This document shows positions 47,856 through 56,165 of a DNA stretch of 58,620 bases, piece after piece; positions within the stretch are counted from its first letter, which is position 1; every line of letters begins with the position of its first letter. Origin of the DNA: CAYGBM01 sp964348225 (GTDB lineage: Bacteria; Patescibacteriota; Minisyncoccia; Minisyncoccales; CG1-02-41-26); the NCBI GenBank assembly GCA_964348225.1, contig CAYGBM010000046.1, positions 1 to 58,620 on the forward strand. Reading direction: 5' to 3'. Below the pieces are notes generated by a model. The model had not been told where the DNA came from. It ran no database searches and saw only the letters and a list, made by a program, of their open reading frames with translations. Position numbers and translations under genes: made by a program.

Positions 47856-49214
47856 TTATTGCTCGTAGCTTTTTTCAATATCTCTAAATGTTACTCTTGG
47901 TTCGTCAAAATAAAGCTCAACTTTACCAACCGGACCGTTTCTGTGCTTGGCAATAATAATGTCAGCAATACCTTTTCTTTCTGTATTCTCTTTATACCTG
48001 TCTTCTTTATATATAAACATTACTACGTCACTATCTTGCTCTAAGCTTCCGCTTTCACGTAAGTCAGAGAGGCGGGGAATTTGGGGGCTTCTTTGCTCAA
48101 CTGCTCTTGAGAGTTGGGAAATAGCCAAAACAGGTACATGAAGTTCTTTGGCTAATGACTTCAGTGCTTTTGAATTTTCCGTTACCTGCTGCACCATACT
48201 TAAGCCCGGGTTTCTATGTTCCATTAACTGCAAGTAATCAACTATAATTAATCCCAATCCCTTGTCTGCTAGCAATCTTCTTGACATAGCCCGCATTTGC
48301 AAGATATTTGAGCTTGCAATATCATCAATGTAAATAGGAGCCTCTGACAAAACAGCCATTGCCTGCTGGATTCTCTCAAAGTCATTGTTTTCTCCTTCAT
48401 CAGAAAGTCTGCCTGTTCGTAATCTCCATAAATCAACATCTGCTTGAGATGCAATTAATCTGTCAACGATTTGGTCTTTTGACATCTCTAAGCTGAAGAT
48501 GCCAACTGGCATTTTCGTGTTGCAAGCCACATTCCGGGCTATGTCAATCGCCATGGCTGATTTTCCAAAACTTGGCCTGGCAGCTAAAATTATCAAGTCA
48601 GATCTTTGCATGCCAGCTAAAATATTGTCTAAGGCCCGGAAACCAGTAGGTATTCCTCTCATGCCTCCTTTCTGCTTTGAAAGTTCATCGATTCTTTGCC
48701 AGGTTTCCTCCAAAGTTTCTTTAACAGGGGTAAAGGCTTGAGTTAAAGATTTTTGAGCAATGCTGAAAATCCTTTTTTCAGCTTGGTCTAACAAGCTGTC
48801 AACATCTTCTGTTTCTTTGTAGGCTATTTGGCTAATATCCTGGCCTGCTGAAATCAAATCCCTTAAAACCCTTTTTTGCTGCACTATTTTAGCATAATGG
48901 AGAATATGGCTGGCTGTTGGCACGGTATTTACCAGGCTTGTTAAATAAGCTGCCCCGCCAATATCTTTAAACTGGTTTTTTTCTTTAAGCTTTGAAGAAA
49001 CACTTAAAACATCAATAGGCTCTCTCCTTTCAAAAAGCTCCATCATGGCTGTATAAATTCTTTGATGGCTATCTTTATAAAAGTCTCTTGGCAATAAAAA
49101 ATCCACCACTTTTAAAATAGCTTCTGGGTCAATCATCAAACAGCCCAAAAGCGACTTTTCAGCCTCAACATTCTGTGGTGGAAGCCTATCAATATTTTTC
49201 GTATCCTCTGGCAT
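47856..49214 (-). CDS. dnaB: replicative DNA helicase DnaB
   Basis: Hexameric 5'-3' helicase. N-terminal domain starts LPPQNVEAEKSLLGCLMIDPEAI. The RecA-like domain has Walker A AARPSFGKSAMA, GIFSLEMSKDQIVDRLIAS, LIIVDYLQLM, ISQLSRAVEQR, and SDLRESGSLEQDSDVVMFIYKEDRY. 452 aa, normal; no intein seen. It is 11 nt upstream of recR in one minus-strand operon. Confidence 0.97.
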   Translation of the reverse strand: MPEDTKNIDRLPPQNVEAEKSLLGCLMIDPEAILKVVDFLLPRDFYKDSHQRIYTAMMELFERREPIDVLSVSSKLKEKNQFKDIGGAAYLTSLVNTVPTASHILHYAKIVQQKRVLRDLISAGQDISQIAYKETEDVDSLLDQAEKRIFSIAQKSLTQAFTPVKETLEETWQRIDELSKQKGGMRGIPTGFRALDNILAGMQRSDLIILAARPSFGKSAMAIDIARNVACNTKMPVGIFSLEMSKDQIVDRLIASQADVDLWRLRTGRLSDEGENNDFERIQQAMAVLSEAPIYIDDIASSNILQMRAMSRRLLADKGLGLIIVDYLQLMEHRNPGLSMVQQVTENSKALKSLAKELHVPVLAISQLSRAVEQRSPQIPRLSDLRESGSLEQDSDVVMFIYKEDRYKENTERKGIADIIIAKHRNGPVGKVELYFDEPRVTFRDIEKSYEQ

Positions 49215-49379
49215 AGTTCATCTTATCTACTGCTATTTTAAACACCCCGTTCCTATTTGTCAATTTTTTAATGTACGATAAGTTACAAGGTCGTCTATAG
49301 AAAAGCCTTACCAAAGTTTTCCACACCCTGACGCTTGACTTATACCTACTCATAAGCAACAATAGAACAACTTGTGTTG

Positions 49380-49418
49380 ATCCTTAACAATTGAATAGAG
49401 GATTGTTAAGGATTTTTT
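49380..49418 (+). terminator. leader terminator upstream of the 546-aa gene
   Basis: Perfect 12-bp stem ATCCTTAACAAT (49380-49391) / ATTGTTAAGGAT (49402-49413), then TTTTT. It lies between a possible promoter (TTGACT 49335-49340) and the SD of the next gene. Attenuation is plausible. Confidence 0.7.
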
Positions 49419-49450
49419 CTATCGCAGCTACCTTGAAGGGAGGTGAGATT

Positions 49451-51091
49451 GTGCGATATCAAAGAAAGATTGGAATTAACAGTGGGCGTGTTGAGGTACG
49501 ATATAGCGACATACCGCAGACTTACACAAGGACATTTGAGATCTTCGCTGAAAGAGACGGAGACAAAGTCTCAATCAGAGAGAGCGGGAAAAGAGGCTTG
49601 CGAGAGCTTCCTGGCTATCTTCATAGGGATTTGAAAGCCGTACACCCCGATCGCAAGTTTATAGGATTTGAGGCTAAAGATGTTTTGCTTTACACTCCAG
49701 TAGGCAGCACCAAAGAAAGAGTGGCTGGTAGAATTGTATTATTAGAGAAGCCAGAACAACTCGAGTTGCCAGGATTTAAAAAGGCTGATCCACGTCTTTT
49801 GGGATTTCTTCCTGGGGGTAATTATGCTCCCTTAGCTAGTGCTACTAAAGAGCTGGTCTTAAATCTCTGGGGAGATTCTTATGGAAGGCTTCTTTGGCAG
49901 CTCAAGCAGCTTGGTCTTGGTGAAACCGAGACCGAAATCCTAGCAGTGCTTAATACCTTACTCCTTAATATTGAAGGGAGGATTAGTGATATTCAAGCTG
50001 AAGATATAACAGGAAGTAAGCCAAACGCCTTGAGGAATTTAAAACAAATGTTGAATGATAATGGGCAAGGCAAAGGGGAGGCGAATCCCTTCGCAGGATT
50101 AGGCACTCTCTCCCATCGTGCCTTTATCGCTTTAACAAAGGCGTGGCCGTCCTTTTCAGAAGGTGACCTCTTGCTGGTAAAGTCTCTTTGGGAAGCTTTC
50201 AGGGCTGCAGCCTCAACACCACCTAGGTGGGTGAAGAACGTAAAAATGGCTACTGGTTTAGCAGGAATGATTCAGGCGAAAATCAGAGATGTAGCGTTTG
50301 AATGTTCTGAGGAAATAGGGGCTGAATTACCATTCTTGCCTGTTTCCAACGGTGACCCTGCTGCAGAGTATTGCGCCCAGCTAACTATAGCAACTTGGGC
50401 AGCTTATCTGGGTTGTATACACCCAGAAGCACATAGAAAGAGTCTTCATTTCTACAATGTCTCCTTGACTCCACCAGGAGTATTTGGGAATAGAGTAACT
50501 GACTATATTAGAGCCTCTGGGGCCAGGGACCTCGCCCTTCTACCATCAGGTATAGTATTGGCAGCCGATATCTTGTTTGCCTGCCGTGAATTCTGCCCGG
50601 CAGATTTCAAGCTTAAGATTTGTGGAAAATGGACGAAAGATGGTTGGGTAAGCCCTGAAGAGCTAGTTCAAAGACGAATTCCTTCCCGTTATGTGGCACA
50701 AATGAAAGATTATTTGTTAAGAACGATACTTTCGTATTTCTTGCTACATTGTGATGGAAATCCAAAGAATTTTCCTGGTTTCCCGGATGGCTTGAAAGGA
50801 ACTGTTTTACAAATAACTCCTTTCGACTTACCAGTTATAACAGATGTCGAAGTCCCCCCAGAAGTGATGTTTTCTCTTGCTGGAGATATAGCTAGCCGTC
50901 TCAAGAGACTCCTAGCACGTTCCAAATTGAGACAGGCTGCAAGTATGACAGCAGGTATTTTAAGGAGAGGAGGATTAACAAAAGAACAGCTATCCCTTTT
51001 GGGACAAGCTGGCAATGAAGAGAAACAAACAGAAGACAGACTTGAATCCGGGCTTGAACGTTTCTTTAAGATGTTTGGTTATAAAACATAG
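49451..51091 (+). CDS. hypothetical protein (546 aa)
   Basis: GTG start at 49451 with GGGAGGTG 5-6 nt upstream; a longer reading from 49391 runs through the leader terminator and is rejected. The protein is soluble: a beta-rich N-terminal part (KIGINSGRVEVRYSDIP ... TFEIFAERDG), then a mostly helical region (ELVLNLWGDSYGRLLWQLKQLGL) and a C-terminal helical part. No recognised catalytic motif. It is closed by the hairpin at 51091-51126. Leader terminator plus SD puts it among the accessory modules. Function unknown. Confidence 0.75.
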   Translation: MRYQRKIGINSGRVEVRYSDIPQTYTRTFEIFAERDGDKVSIRESGKRGLRELPGYLHRDLKAVHPDRKFIGFEAKDVLLYTPVGSTKERVAGRIVLLEKPEQLELPGFKKADPRLLGFLPGGNYAPLASATKELVLNLWGDSYGRLLWQLKQLGLGETETEILAVLNTLLLNIEGRISDIQAEDITGSKPNALRNLKQMLNDNGQGKGEANPFAGLGTLSHRAFIALTKAWPSFSEGDLLLVKSLWEAFRAAASTPPRWVKNVKMATGLAGMIQAKIRDVAFECSEEIGAELPFLPVSNGDPAAEYCAQLTIATWAAYLGCIHPEAHRKSLHFYNVSLTPPGVFGNRVTDYIRASGARDLALLPSGIVLAADILFACREFCPADFKLKICGKWTKDGWVSPEELVQRRIPSRYVAQMKDYLLRTILSYFLLHCDGNPKNFPGFPDGLKGTVLQITPFDLPVITDVEVPPEVMFSLAGDIASRLKRLLARSKLRQAASMTAGILRRGGLTKEQLSLLGQAGNEEKQTEDRLESGLERFFKMFGYKT

Positions 51092-51126
51092 AAACCTATC
51101 GTTTTCAGCAATGGACGATAGGTTTC
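51091..51126 (+). terminator. hairpin terminator
   Basis: Perfect 12-bp stem GAAACCTATCGT (51091-51102) / ACGATAGGTTTC (51115-51126), starting in the stop codon; followed by CAACTTT. Confidence 0.75.
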
Positions 51127-51144
51127 CAACTTTATAGAGGGATT

Positions 51145-52590
51145 TTATTGCTTAGGTTTAATCTTTGAACCATCATCCGTATCGTCCACTTGATAGCCTA
51201 GTTTACTGATTTCCTGCCTTAGCTCATCTGCTTTTTGCCATTGTTTTTGCTTTCTTAGTTTTTCGCGTTTTTTGGCTAATTCCAAAACTTTTTTTGGGAT
51301 TTTTTCTTGTTTTTCTATTTTTTCAAAATTTAAAATATCAAAAATATTATTTATTTTCTCAAAAAGCTGATAAACCTGTCTTGCTTCTTCTTCTGAAATC
51401 TGCTTTTTAAACAGTTCCTTATTTCCCCTTGAAACAAAGTCAAAAAGCAGTCCTTTGGCTTTGGGCGTGTTAAAATCATCTTCTAATGCCTGCCAAAAAT
51501 CCTGCTCAAATTTTCTCATTTCAACCTCCCAAACCCTGTCAGCTGCAGCACCCCCTGTGTCTTCTGCTTTTTTCTTTGCCTGTTTTATTCTTTTTAGAAA
51601 ATCTTCCAGTTTTTCTAAATTGGCTTTAGCTTCTTTAGTTGACTGGTCACTGAAATCAACAGGGGAGCGGTAATGAGAGGAAAACACAATAAATCTTAAA
51701 ACCTCAGGTGGGTATTTTTTGAGGAAATCTTTAATGGTTATAAAGTTGCCCAAGGACTTTGACATTTTCTGTCCATTTACCGTTAAAAAACCAGTGTGAA
51801 TCCAGTACTTTACCATCGGGGATCTGCCTGATATGCCTTCCATCTGGGCAATCTCTGCCTCGTGATGTGGGAAAATCAAGTCTCTTGCTCCACCATGAAT
51901 ATCGTATTGAAAACCAAGATATTTCTCAGCAATGGCTGTATCTTCAATATGCCAGCCAGGTCGTCCCGGCTTCCAGGGGCTTTTCCATTGAGGCTCGTCG
52001 GGCTGTGAATATTTCCACAAGCAAAAATCTCCCTTGTTTCTTTTTTCTGTTGCTTCATCAATACGGGAAACAGCATCTTCAGCTTGTAAGGCTGTTCTGC
52101 CTGACAGCTTGCCGTATTCCTTAAACTTTGAAATATCATAATAAATGCCATCTGCTATCTCGTAAGCTAACCCTTTTCCAAGCAGCCTTTTCACCTGGCT
52201 TTGAATTTCTTTGATATGTTCAGTGGCTCTAGCATACTCTGTTATACTTTCTATCTTCAGGCTTTTCATATCTTCAAAATATTCTTTTTCAAAGTCTCTG
52301 GAAAGTTTGTCCCAGGCAATGTTTTTTTCTTTTGCCCTTTGGATAATCTTATCGTCAATATCAGTGATATTTTGCAGATAAAAAACATTGTAGCCCAAAA
52401 AGCGCAGGTAGCGAACAAACATATCATAAACAACATAGGTTCTGGCATGCCCCAAATGGGAAAAATCATAAACAGTCGGTCCGCAAACAAAAAGCCGCAC
52501 CTCCTTATCCTTCAAGGGTTTAGCCTGAGCTTGTCCAAAGGGCTTGAAAACCTCTTTTTTACGTGATAAAGTATTATAAAGTTTAAGCAT
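51145..52590 (-). CDS. cysS: cysteinyl-tRNA synthetase
   Basis: Class I synthetase charging tRNA-Cys. Seen: LYNTLSRKKEVFKP, FVCGPTVYDFSHLGHARTYVVYD (HIGH motif as HLGH; Zn Cys in VCGPT), PGRPGWHIEDTAIAEKYLG, GGARDLIFPHHEAEIAQ, WIHTGFLTVNGQKMSKSLGNF and the C-terminal helical domain. 481 aa. Residues about 17-25 (PFGQAQAKP) are an in-frame insertion encoded by a small repeat at 52524-52542, between the N-terminal strand and VCGPT. Confidence 0.96.
   Translation of the reverse strand: MLKLYNTLSRKKEVFKPFGQAQAKPLKDKEVRLFVCGPTVYDFSHLGHARTYVVYDMFVRYLRFLGYNVFYLQNITDIDDKIIQRAKEKNIAWDKLSRDFEKEYFEDMKSLKIESITEYARATEHIKEIQSQVKRLLGKGLAYEIADGIYYDISKFKEYGKLSGRTALQAEDAVSRIDEATEKRNKGDFCLWKYSQPDEPQWKSPWKPGRPGWHIEDTAIAEKYLGFQYDIHGGARDLIFPHHEAEIAQMEGISGRSPMVKYWIHTGFLTVNGQKMSKSLGNFITIKDFLKKYPPEVLRFIVFSSHYRSPVDFSDQSTKEAKANLEKLEDFLKRIKQAKKKAEDTGGAAADRVWEVEMRKFEQDFWQALEDDFNTPKAKGLLFDFVSRGNKELFKKQISEEEARQVYQLFEKINNIFDILNFEKIEKQEKIPKKVLELAKKREKLRKQKQWQKADELRQEISKLGYQVDDTDDGSKIKPKQ
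52524..52542. repeat. small repeat inside cysS
   Basis: CCTGAGCTTGTCCAAAGGG on the plus strand resembles the widespread CCTGAGCTTGTCGAAGG repeat I remember from many environmental genomes. In frame near the CysS N-terminus. Confidence 0.45.
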
Positions 52591-52652
52591 TTATCTATTA
52601 TTTCAGTTTATAGGACATTGTAAACTAAATCAAGAAAGGTGGTGCAGTAATT

Positions 52653-52967
52653 ATGGATGGCATAGCAATAGGAATAGAGGGAGAAACAAACGATATAAAG
52701 AGAGAATCATCAACAGGAAACAGCAACTTCGCTCTATTTGGAGCTGAGGGGTTATTCCACATCATAATCAAAACAGGAGAGGATGAAGAAGTATCTCTAT
52801 CAAGGATTTTTTTAAACTATCCTCATCAGGGATATACTCTTGATGAAGGGGAATCTTCTATTTTCCTTTCTATTGAAGAGATTTTTGACTATCTGAAGAA
52901 TGGTCATCTCTATCTGCTTGGACATATCATAGAAGCCACAGCTTTACAGAAAGCAAAGCCAAGATAG
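52653..52967 (+). CDS. hypothetical protein (104 aa)
   Basis: Soluble, mixed beta/alpha (NFALFGAEGLFHIIIKTGEDEEVSL; LSIEEIFDYLKNGHLYLLGHI). AAGGTGG lies about 10 nt before the ATG, and the leader has a short GTTTAT/GTAAAC hairpin. Followed by a terminator at 53022. A single-gene SD-led unit; function unknown. Confidence 0.65.
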   Translation: MDGIAIGIEGETNDIKRESSTGNSNFALFGAEGLFHIIIKTGEDEEVSLSRIFLNYPHQGYTLDEGESSIFLSIEEIFDYLKNGHLYLLGHIIEATALQKAKPR

Positions 52968-53021
52968 GCAAAGCAAAGGGCGTGAGAAATGCAAGGCAAA
53001 AAAGGCATTGGGTGTATGCAT

Positions 53022-53055
53022 GGGGTGTGTGAATTCCTTCCACACCCCGTTTTCG
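53022..53055 (+). terminator. intrinsic terminator
   Basis: GGGGTGTG (53022-53029) / CACACCCC (53041-53048), then GTTTTCG. Confidence 0.75.
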
Positions 53056-53110
53056 TTTGAGATTTACAAAAAACTTTGATAATATAAACCGTGAAAGGAA
53101 ATTCAGTACA

Positions 53111-53752
53111 ATGCCAGGTATAATTCAAACATTTTTGTGGGCTTTAACGCCAATAGGGGAGTTAAGAGCTGCTATTCCTATCGGTTTGGGTGTTTATAAG
53201 CTGCATTGGCTGATAGTTTATTTTGTTGCTGTAATCGGCAATTTAGTGCCTGTTGTTTTTTTACTTTTGTTTTTAGGACCGATAGCTAATTGGCTAAGCA
53301 GAAATTTTCAAAGTTGCCGTCGTTTTTTCAACTGGCTTTTTGAAAGAACCAGAAAAAGAGCAAACAGCAGAATGCAACACTATGGCTACCCAGCACTTGT
53401 TCTTTTTGTTGCTGTGCCTTTACCCATTACAGGCGCTTGGACAGGCAGCTTAATCGCATTTTTATTCAAAATTCCTTTTAAAAAAGCATTTCCTTTAATA
53501 ACGGCTGGTGTTGCTATGGCAGGCTTGATTGTCACAGCAGCTGTTGGGGGCGGCATTGCTATTGAATCTTACTTTGGCTGGCAAGCTTTATTAGGAATTG
53601 TGGCAATAGTTGTAATCTCCTGGCTAATATTAAAATTCACCCACAGAAAACCGCCAGAAAAGAAAACAGAAAGCCAAGAAAACCAAAAAGAAAAACAAAA
53701 AAACACCAACTTCAAAAACATTACAAAATCTGATGATCGTCCATTTTTGTAA
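53111..53752 (+). CDS. small multidrug export family membrane protein (COG2426-like)
   Basis: Start ATG 53111, giving MPGIIQTFLWALTPIGELRAAIPIGLGVYKLHWL in segments; an upstream in-frame start at 53057 overlaps the preceding terminator. ELRAAIP, FNWLFERTRKRANSRMQHYGYPALVLFVAVPLPITGAWTGSL and four to five membrane helices match the putative small multidrug export family. The C-terminal tail is basic. 213 aa. It lies 12 nt before dnaX. The transport role is only putative for the family. Confidence 0.85.
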   Translation: MPGIIQTFLWALTPIGELRAAIPIGLGVYKLHWLIVYFVAVIGNLVPVVFLLLFLGPIANWLSRNFQSCRRFFNWLFERTRKRANSRMQHYGYPALVLFVAVPLPITGAWTGSLIAFLFKIPFKKAFPLITAGVAMAGLIVTAAVGGGIAIESYFGWQALLGIVAIVVISWLILKFTHRKPPEKKTESQENQKEKQKNTNFKNITKSDDRPFL

Positions 53753-53764
53753 TAAAAAATAACT

Positions 53765-54874
53765 ATGAGTAATTTAGTTTTGTATAGAAAGTATCGTCCT
53801 AAAACCTTTAAAGAGGTTGTCGGGCAAGAGCATGTGGTTCGAACCCTAACCAATGCCATATCTGCGGGAATGGTTTCCCATGCTTATTTGTTTTCAGGAC
53901 CTCGGGGCACAGGAAAAACTACACTGGCGCGGCTTTTAGCTAAAGCACTTAATTGCCAGCAAAGAAAAGAAAACCAGCCAGAGCCTTGCAACCAATGCGA
54001 TTCGTGTTTGGAAATTAATCAGGGTTCAGCTATTGATTTGATTGAGATTGATGCAGCCTCAAATAGGGGAATAGATGAAATAAGGGACTTAAAAAACGGC
54101 ATTCGTTTCCGCCCAGCAAAATCAAAATACAAGGTTTTTATTGTGGATGAAAGCCATCAGCTCACCAAAGAAGCAGCCAACGCCCTGCTTAAAACTCTGG
54201 AAGAACCGCCCCCTCACGCCATCTTTGTTTTAGCAACCACTGAAATCCACAAAATGATACCAACTATACTCTCAAGGTGTCAGAGGTTTGACTTCAGAAG
54301 GCTAGCTATACCAGAAATAACCAAAAGATTAGAATCAATCCTGAAGCAGGAAAATCTCAAATTTGAAAAACAGGCTCTGGACTTAATTGCTTTGCAGGCT
54401 GGCGGCTCAATCCGAGATGCAGAAACACTTTTAGATGAAGCTGTGAGCTTTTCTGGGCTTGAACGGAATGTAAAAAAAGACCTTATCCAAACCCTTTTGG
54501 GATTGGCTGATAAATCAGCTGTTTTCAAACTCTTAGCTTTTTTGCACCAAAATAAAGCCAAAGAAGCAGTGGAATTTCTCAACCAGCTTATTTTTGAAGG
54601 GGTTGACCTCAAAGAATTCACGAAATCCCTGATTCAATACTTAAGAAGCATCCTCCTTTTGCAAATAGATGCTCAATTCCAAAATCCCTTACTTTTAGCC
54701 TCAACCAATGAGGAAAAAAAAGAGCTCCAAAACTTAGCAAAAGGCTTTTCCCAGCAAGACCTCCAGCAAATCCTCATAAAGCTCACTGAAGCTGAAAACA
54801 AAATGCGCTACACCCCAATCCTCCAACTACCCTTAGAACTTGCCATAATTGACATATGCCAGATGAGTGATTAA
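53765..54874 (+). CDS. dnaX: DNA polymerase III subunit gamma/tau (short form)
   Basis: Clamp-loader ATPase. Seen: LYRKYRPKTFKEVVGQEHVVRTL, Walker A GPRGTGKTTLA, a Zn-binding CNQCDSC, VFIVDESHQLTKEAANALLKTLEEPP, ATTEIHKMIPTILSRCQRFDFRR and GSIRDAETLLDEA. At 369 aa it ends after domain III, so it lacks the tau-specific domains, as expected for a gamma-like clamp loader. The stop codon lies at the edge of a 16-nt repeat tract before the S23-type gene. Confidence 0.96.
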   Translation: MSNLVLYRKYRPKTFKEVVGQEHVVRTLTNAISAGMVSHAYLFSGPRGTGKTTLARLLAKALNCQQRKENQPEPCNQCDSCLEINQGSAIDLIEIDAASNRGIDEIRDLKNGIRFRPAKSKYKVFIVDESHQLTKEAANALLKTLEEPPPHAIFVLATTEIHKMIPTILSRCQRFDFRRLAIPEITKRLESILKQENLKFEKQALDLIALQAGGSIRDAETLLDEAVSFSGLERNVKKDLIQTLLGLADKSAVFKLLAFLHQNKAKEAVEFLNQLIFEGVDLKEFTKSLIQYLRSILLLQIDAQFQNPLLLASTNEEKKELQNLAKGFSQQDLQQILIKLTEAENKMRYTPILQLPLELAIIDICQMSD

Positions 54875-54905
54875 GTGGCTAAGTGATTAAGTGAATAAGT
54901 GATTA
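54864..54905. repeat. tandem 16-nt repeats upstream of the S23-type gene
   Basis: AGTGATTAAGTGGCTA, AGTGATTAAGTGAATA and AGTGATTAAATATGGG run in series from the dnaX stop to the next start. They are inversely related to the TCACTC-rich tract at 55284-55336. Confidence 0.75.
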
Positions 54906-54908
54906 AAT

Positions 54909-55286
54909 ATGGGTAATATAAAATCATTTCAGGATTTAAATGTTTGGAAAGAGGCACATCAGTTGACCTTGGAAATATATAAAATAACGACAAATTTTCC
55001 TAAAGAAGAGACATATGGGTTAATCTCTCAATTAAGACGAGCCAGTGCTTCAATCGCCGCAAACATAGCTGAAGGGATGGGAAGAAACACAACAGAAGAG
55101 CTTATCAGCTTTCTTTATAATGCACGAGGTTCCTTATGTGAAGTTATATATTTTCTAACCTTAGCAAAGGACTTGAAATATATTGAAGAAAATGTTTACA
55201 TTAAACTAGAAAACAGATTTAATGGTTTGGCAAGAGGGATAAATGTTCTTATTTCAAAACTGAGAAACAAACAAAAAACTACCTAA
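54909..55286 (+). CDS. four-helix-bundle protein (S23/IVS-type)
   Basis: FQDLNVWKEAHQLTLEIYKITTNFPKEETYGLISQLRRASASIAANIAEGMGR is the family signature; ELISFLYNARGSLCEVIYFLTLAKDL follows. 125 aa. Family members were first found in 23S rRNA intervening sequences and are close to diversity-generating-retroelement Avd proteins. The gene is bracketed by inversely repeated AGTGATTAAGTG / CACTC tracts. Function unknown. Confidence 0.93.
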   Translation: MGNIKSFQDLNVWKEAHQLTLEIYKITTNFPKEETYGLISQLRRASASIAANIAEGMGRNTTEELISFLYNARGSLCEVIYFLTLAKDLKYIEENVYIKLENRFNGLARGINVLISKLRNKQKTT

Positions 55287-55336
55287 TCACTCAACTACTC
55301 GTTCACTCAATCACTCAATCACTCGTTCACTTATCT
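55284..55336. repeat. AATCACTC / GTTCACT tandem tract downstream of the S23-type gene
   Basis: AATCACTC occurs three times with GTTCACT spacers. Its reverse complement (GAGTGATTGAGTGA) resembles the upstream AGTGATTAAGTGAA units, so the flanks form an imperfect inverted repeat around the gene. Confidence 0.7.
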
Positions 55337-55341
55337 ACTTT

Positions 55342-55412
55342 TGCGGGGTCGTCTAACGGTAGGACCGGCGGTTTTGGTCCGTCTAATTTTGGTTCGAATC
55401 CAAACCCCGCAG
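55342..55412 (+). tRNA. tRNA-Gln (TTG)
   Basis: Acceptor TGCGGGG / CCCCGCA, anticodon arm GGCGG-TTTTGGT-CCGTC (anticodon TTG), T-arm TTTGG-TTCGAAT-CCAAA, discriminator G. CCA not encoded. Confidence 0.92.
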
Positions 55413-55447
55413 CAAAGACATAGGCGACCGAATAGTACCTAAAAAGC

Positions 55448-55909
55448 ATGAAAAAATTTTTAAAAAGCAGAATAATACAAGCTGCGTTGATTGGGTTAAT
55501 AGCTACTGCTATTGGTTCAATAGCTATTGCTTTGTTTCGCCAACCAAATACCCAACAAACTCATTATGGACACGGGGACAATATAGCTATAGAAAGCATG
55601 TTGGGCAGTATTATAAATTATAAAACTCCCAATCGTCAATTTGATGATGAAGCTAAAAAAATTTTAGATAATTTCTTGGAAGATGAAAAAGATAAACTCA
55701 TAATACTCTCATTTGCTTACGGAAACAAGGAGGCATACTCTTTGACCTTGCAAATTAAGGAATACTTGGCAAGTAGAGGATTCGAAGTAGAAGGACCCCA
55801 TGCAAAGATGTTTAGGGAGCCAAAAGAAGGAGTTCATGCTATTCCTTGCATAGATAACTATAGATATAACTGTGATGAAGTTTTGGAATTGTATATTGGC
55901 GTAAAGTAA
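55448..55909 (+). CDS. N-terminally anchored hypothetical protein (153 aa)
   Basis: One membrane segment (about residues 11-29), a linker, then a soluble alpha/beta domain: FDDEAKKILDNFLEDEKDKLIILSFAYGNKEAYSL TLQIKEYLASRGFEVEG (read as two adjoining segments). The strand-helix-strand pattern could be a small Rossmann-like or TIR-like fold, but no motif is decisive. Follows tRNA-Gln by 35 nt. Function unknown. Confidence 0.65.
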   Translation: MKKFLKSRIIQAALIGLIATAIGSIAIALFRQPNTQQTHYGHGDNIAIESMLGSIINYKTPNRQFDDEAKKILDNFLEDEKDKLIILSFAYGNKEAYSLTLQIKEYLASRGFEVEGPHAKMFREPKEGVHAIPCIDNYRYNCDEVLELYIGVK

Positions 55910-55954
55910 AGGGATGTTTGTTTAATTTGTGTTAAAATATCATAAAATAGCCCT

Positions 55955-56069
55955 GACCGAGACGGGTCAAGGGGACACCCCAAAAAAGCCCCAAATTTCC
56001 CCTTAAAATTTGCTTTCTAGACCGAGGTTTGCCAGCCGATAACAAAAACAGACCCGTGGGGTCTTTTTT
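55955..56069 (+). ncRNA. structured leader with attenuator upstream of the methyltransferase gene
   Basis: GACC..GGGTC and GGGG..CCCC hairpins near 55955-55985. At 56050-56063 is the terminator AGACCC-GT-GGGTCT with TTTTT. ACGGGTC of the first hairpin is exactly complementary to GACCCGT in the terminator arm, so an antiterminator can form. GACCGAG occurs twice. Promoter candidates: TTGTTT (55918) and CATAAA/TAAAAT (55941-55948). No known riboswitch recognised. Confidence 0.5.
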
Positions 56070-56165
56070 GTTATTATGATAATTTAATGTCTGTTACTTG
56101 TGTTTATAGCGTAGGTTTGGTAAAATCCCCTTGGGAGATTGACAATTTAGAAGGAGATGATAACG

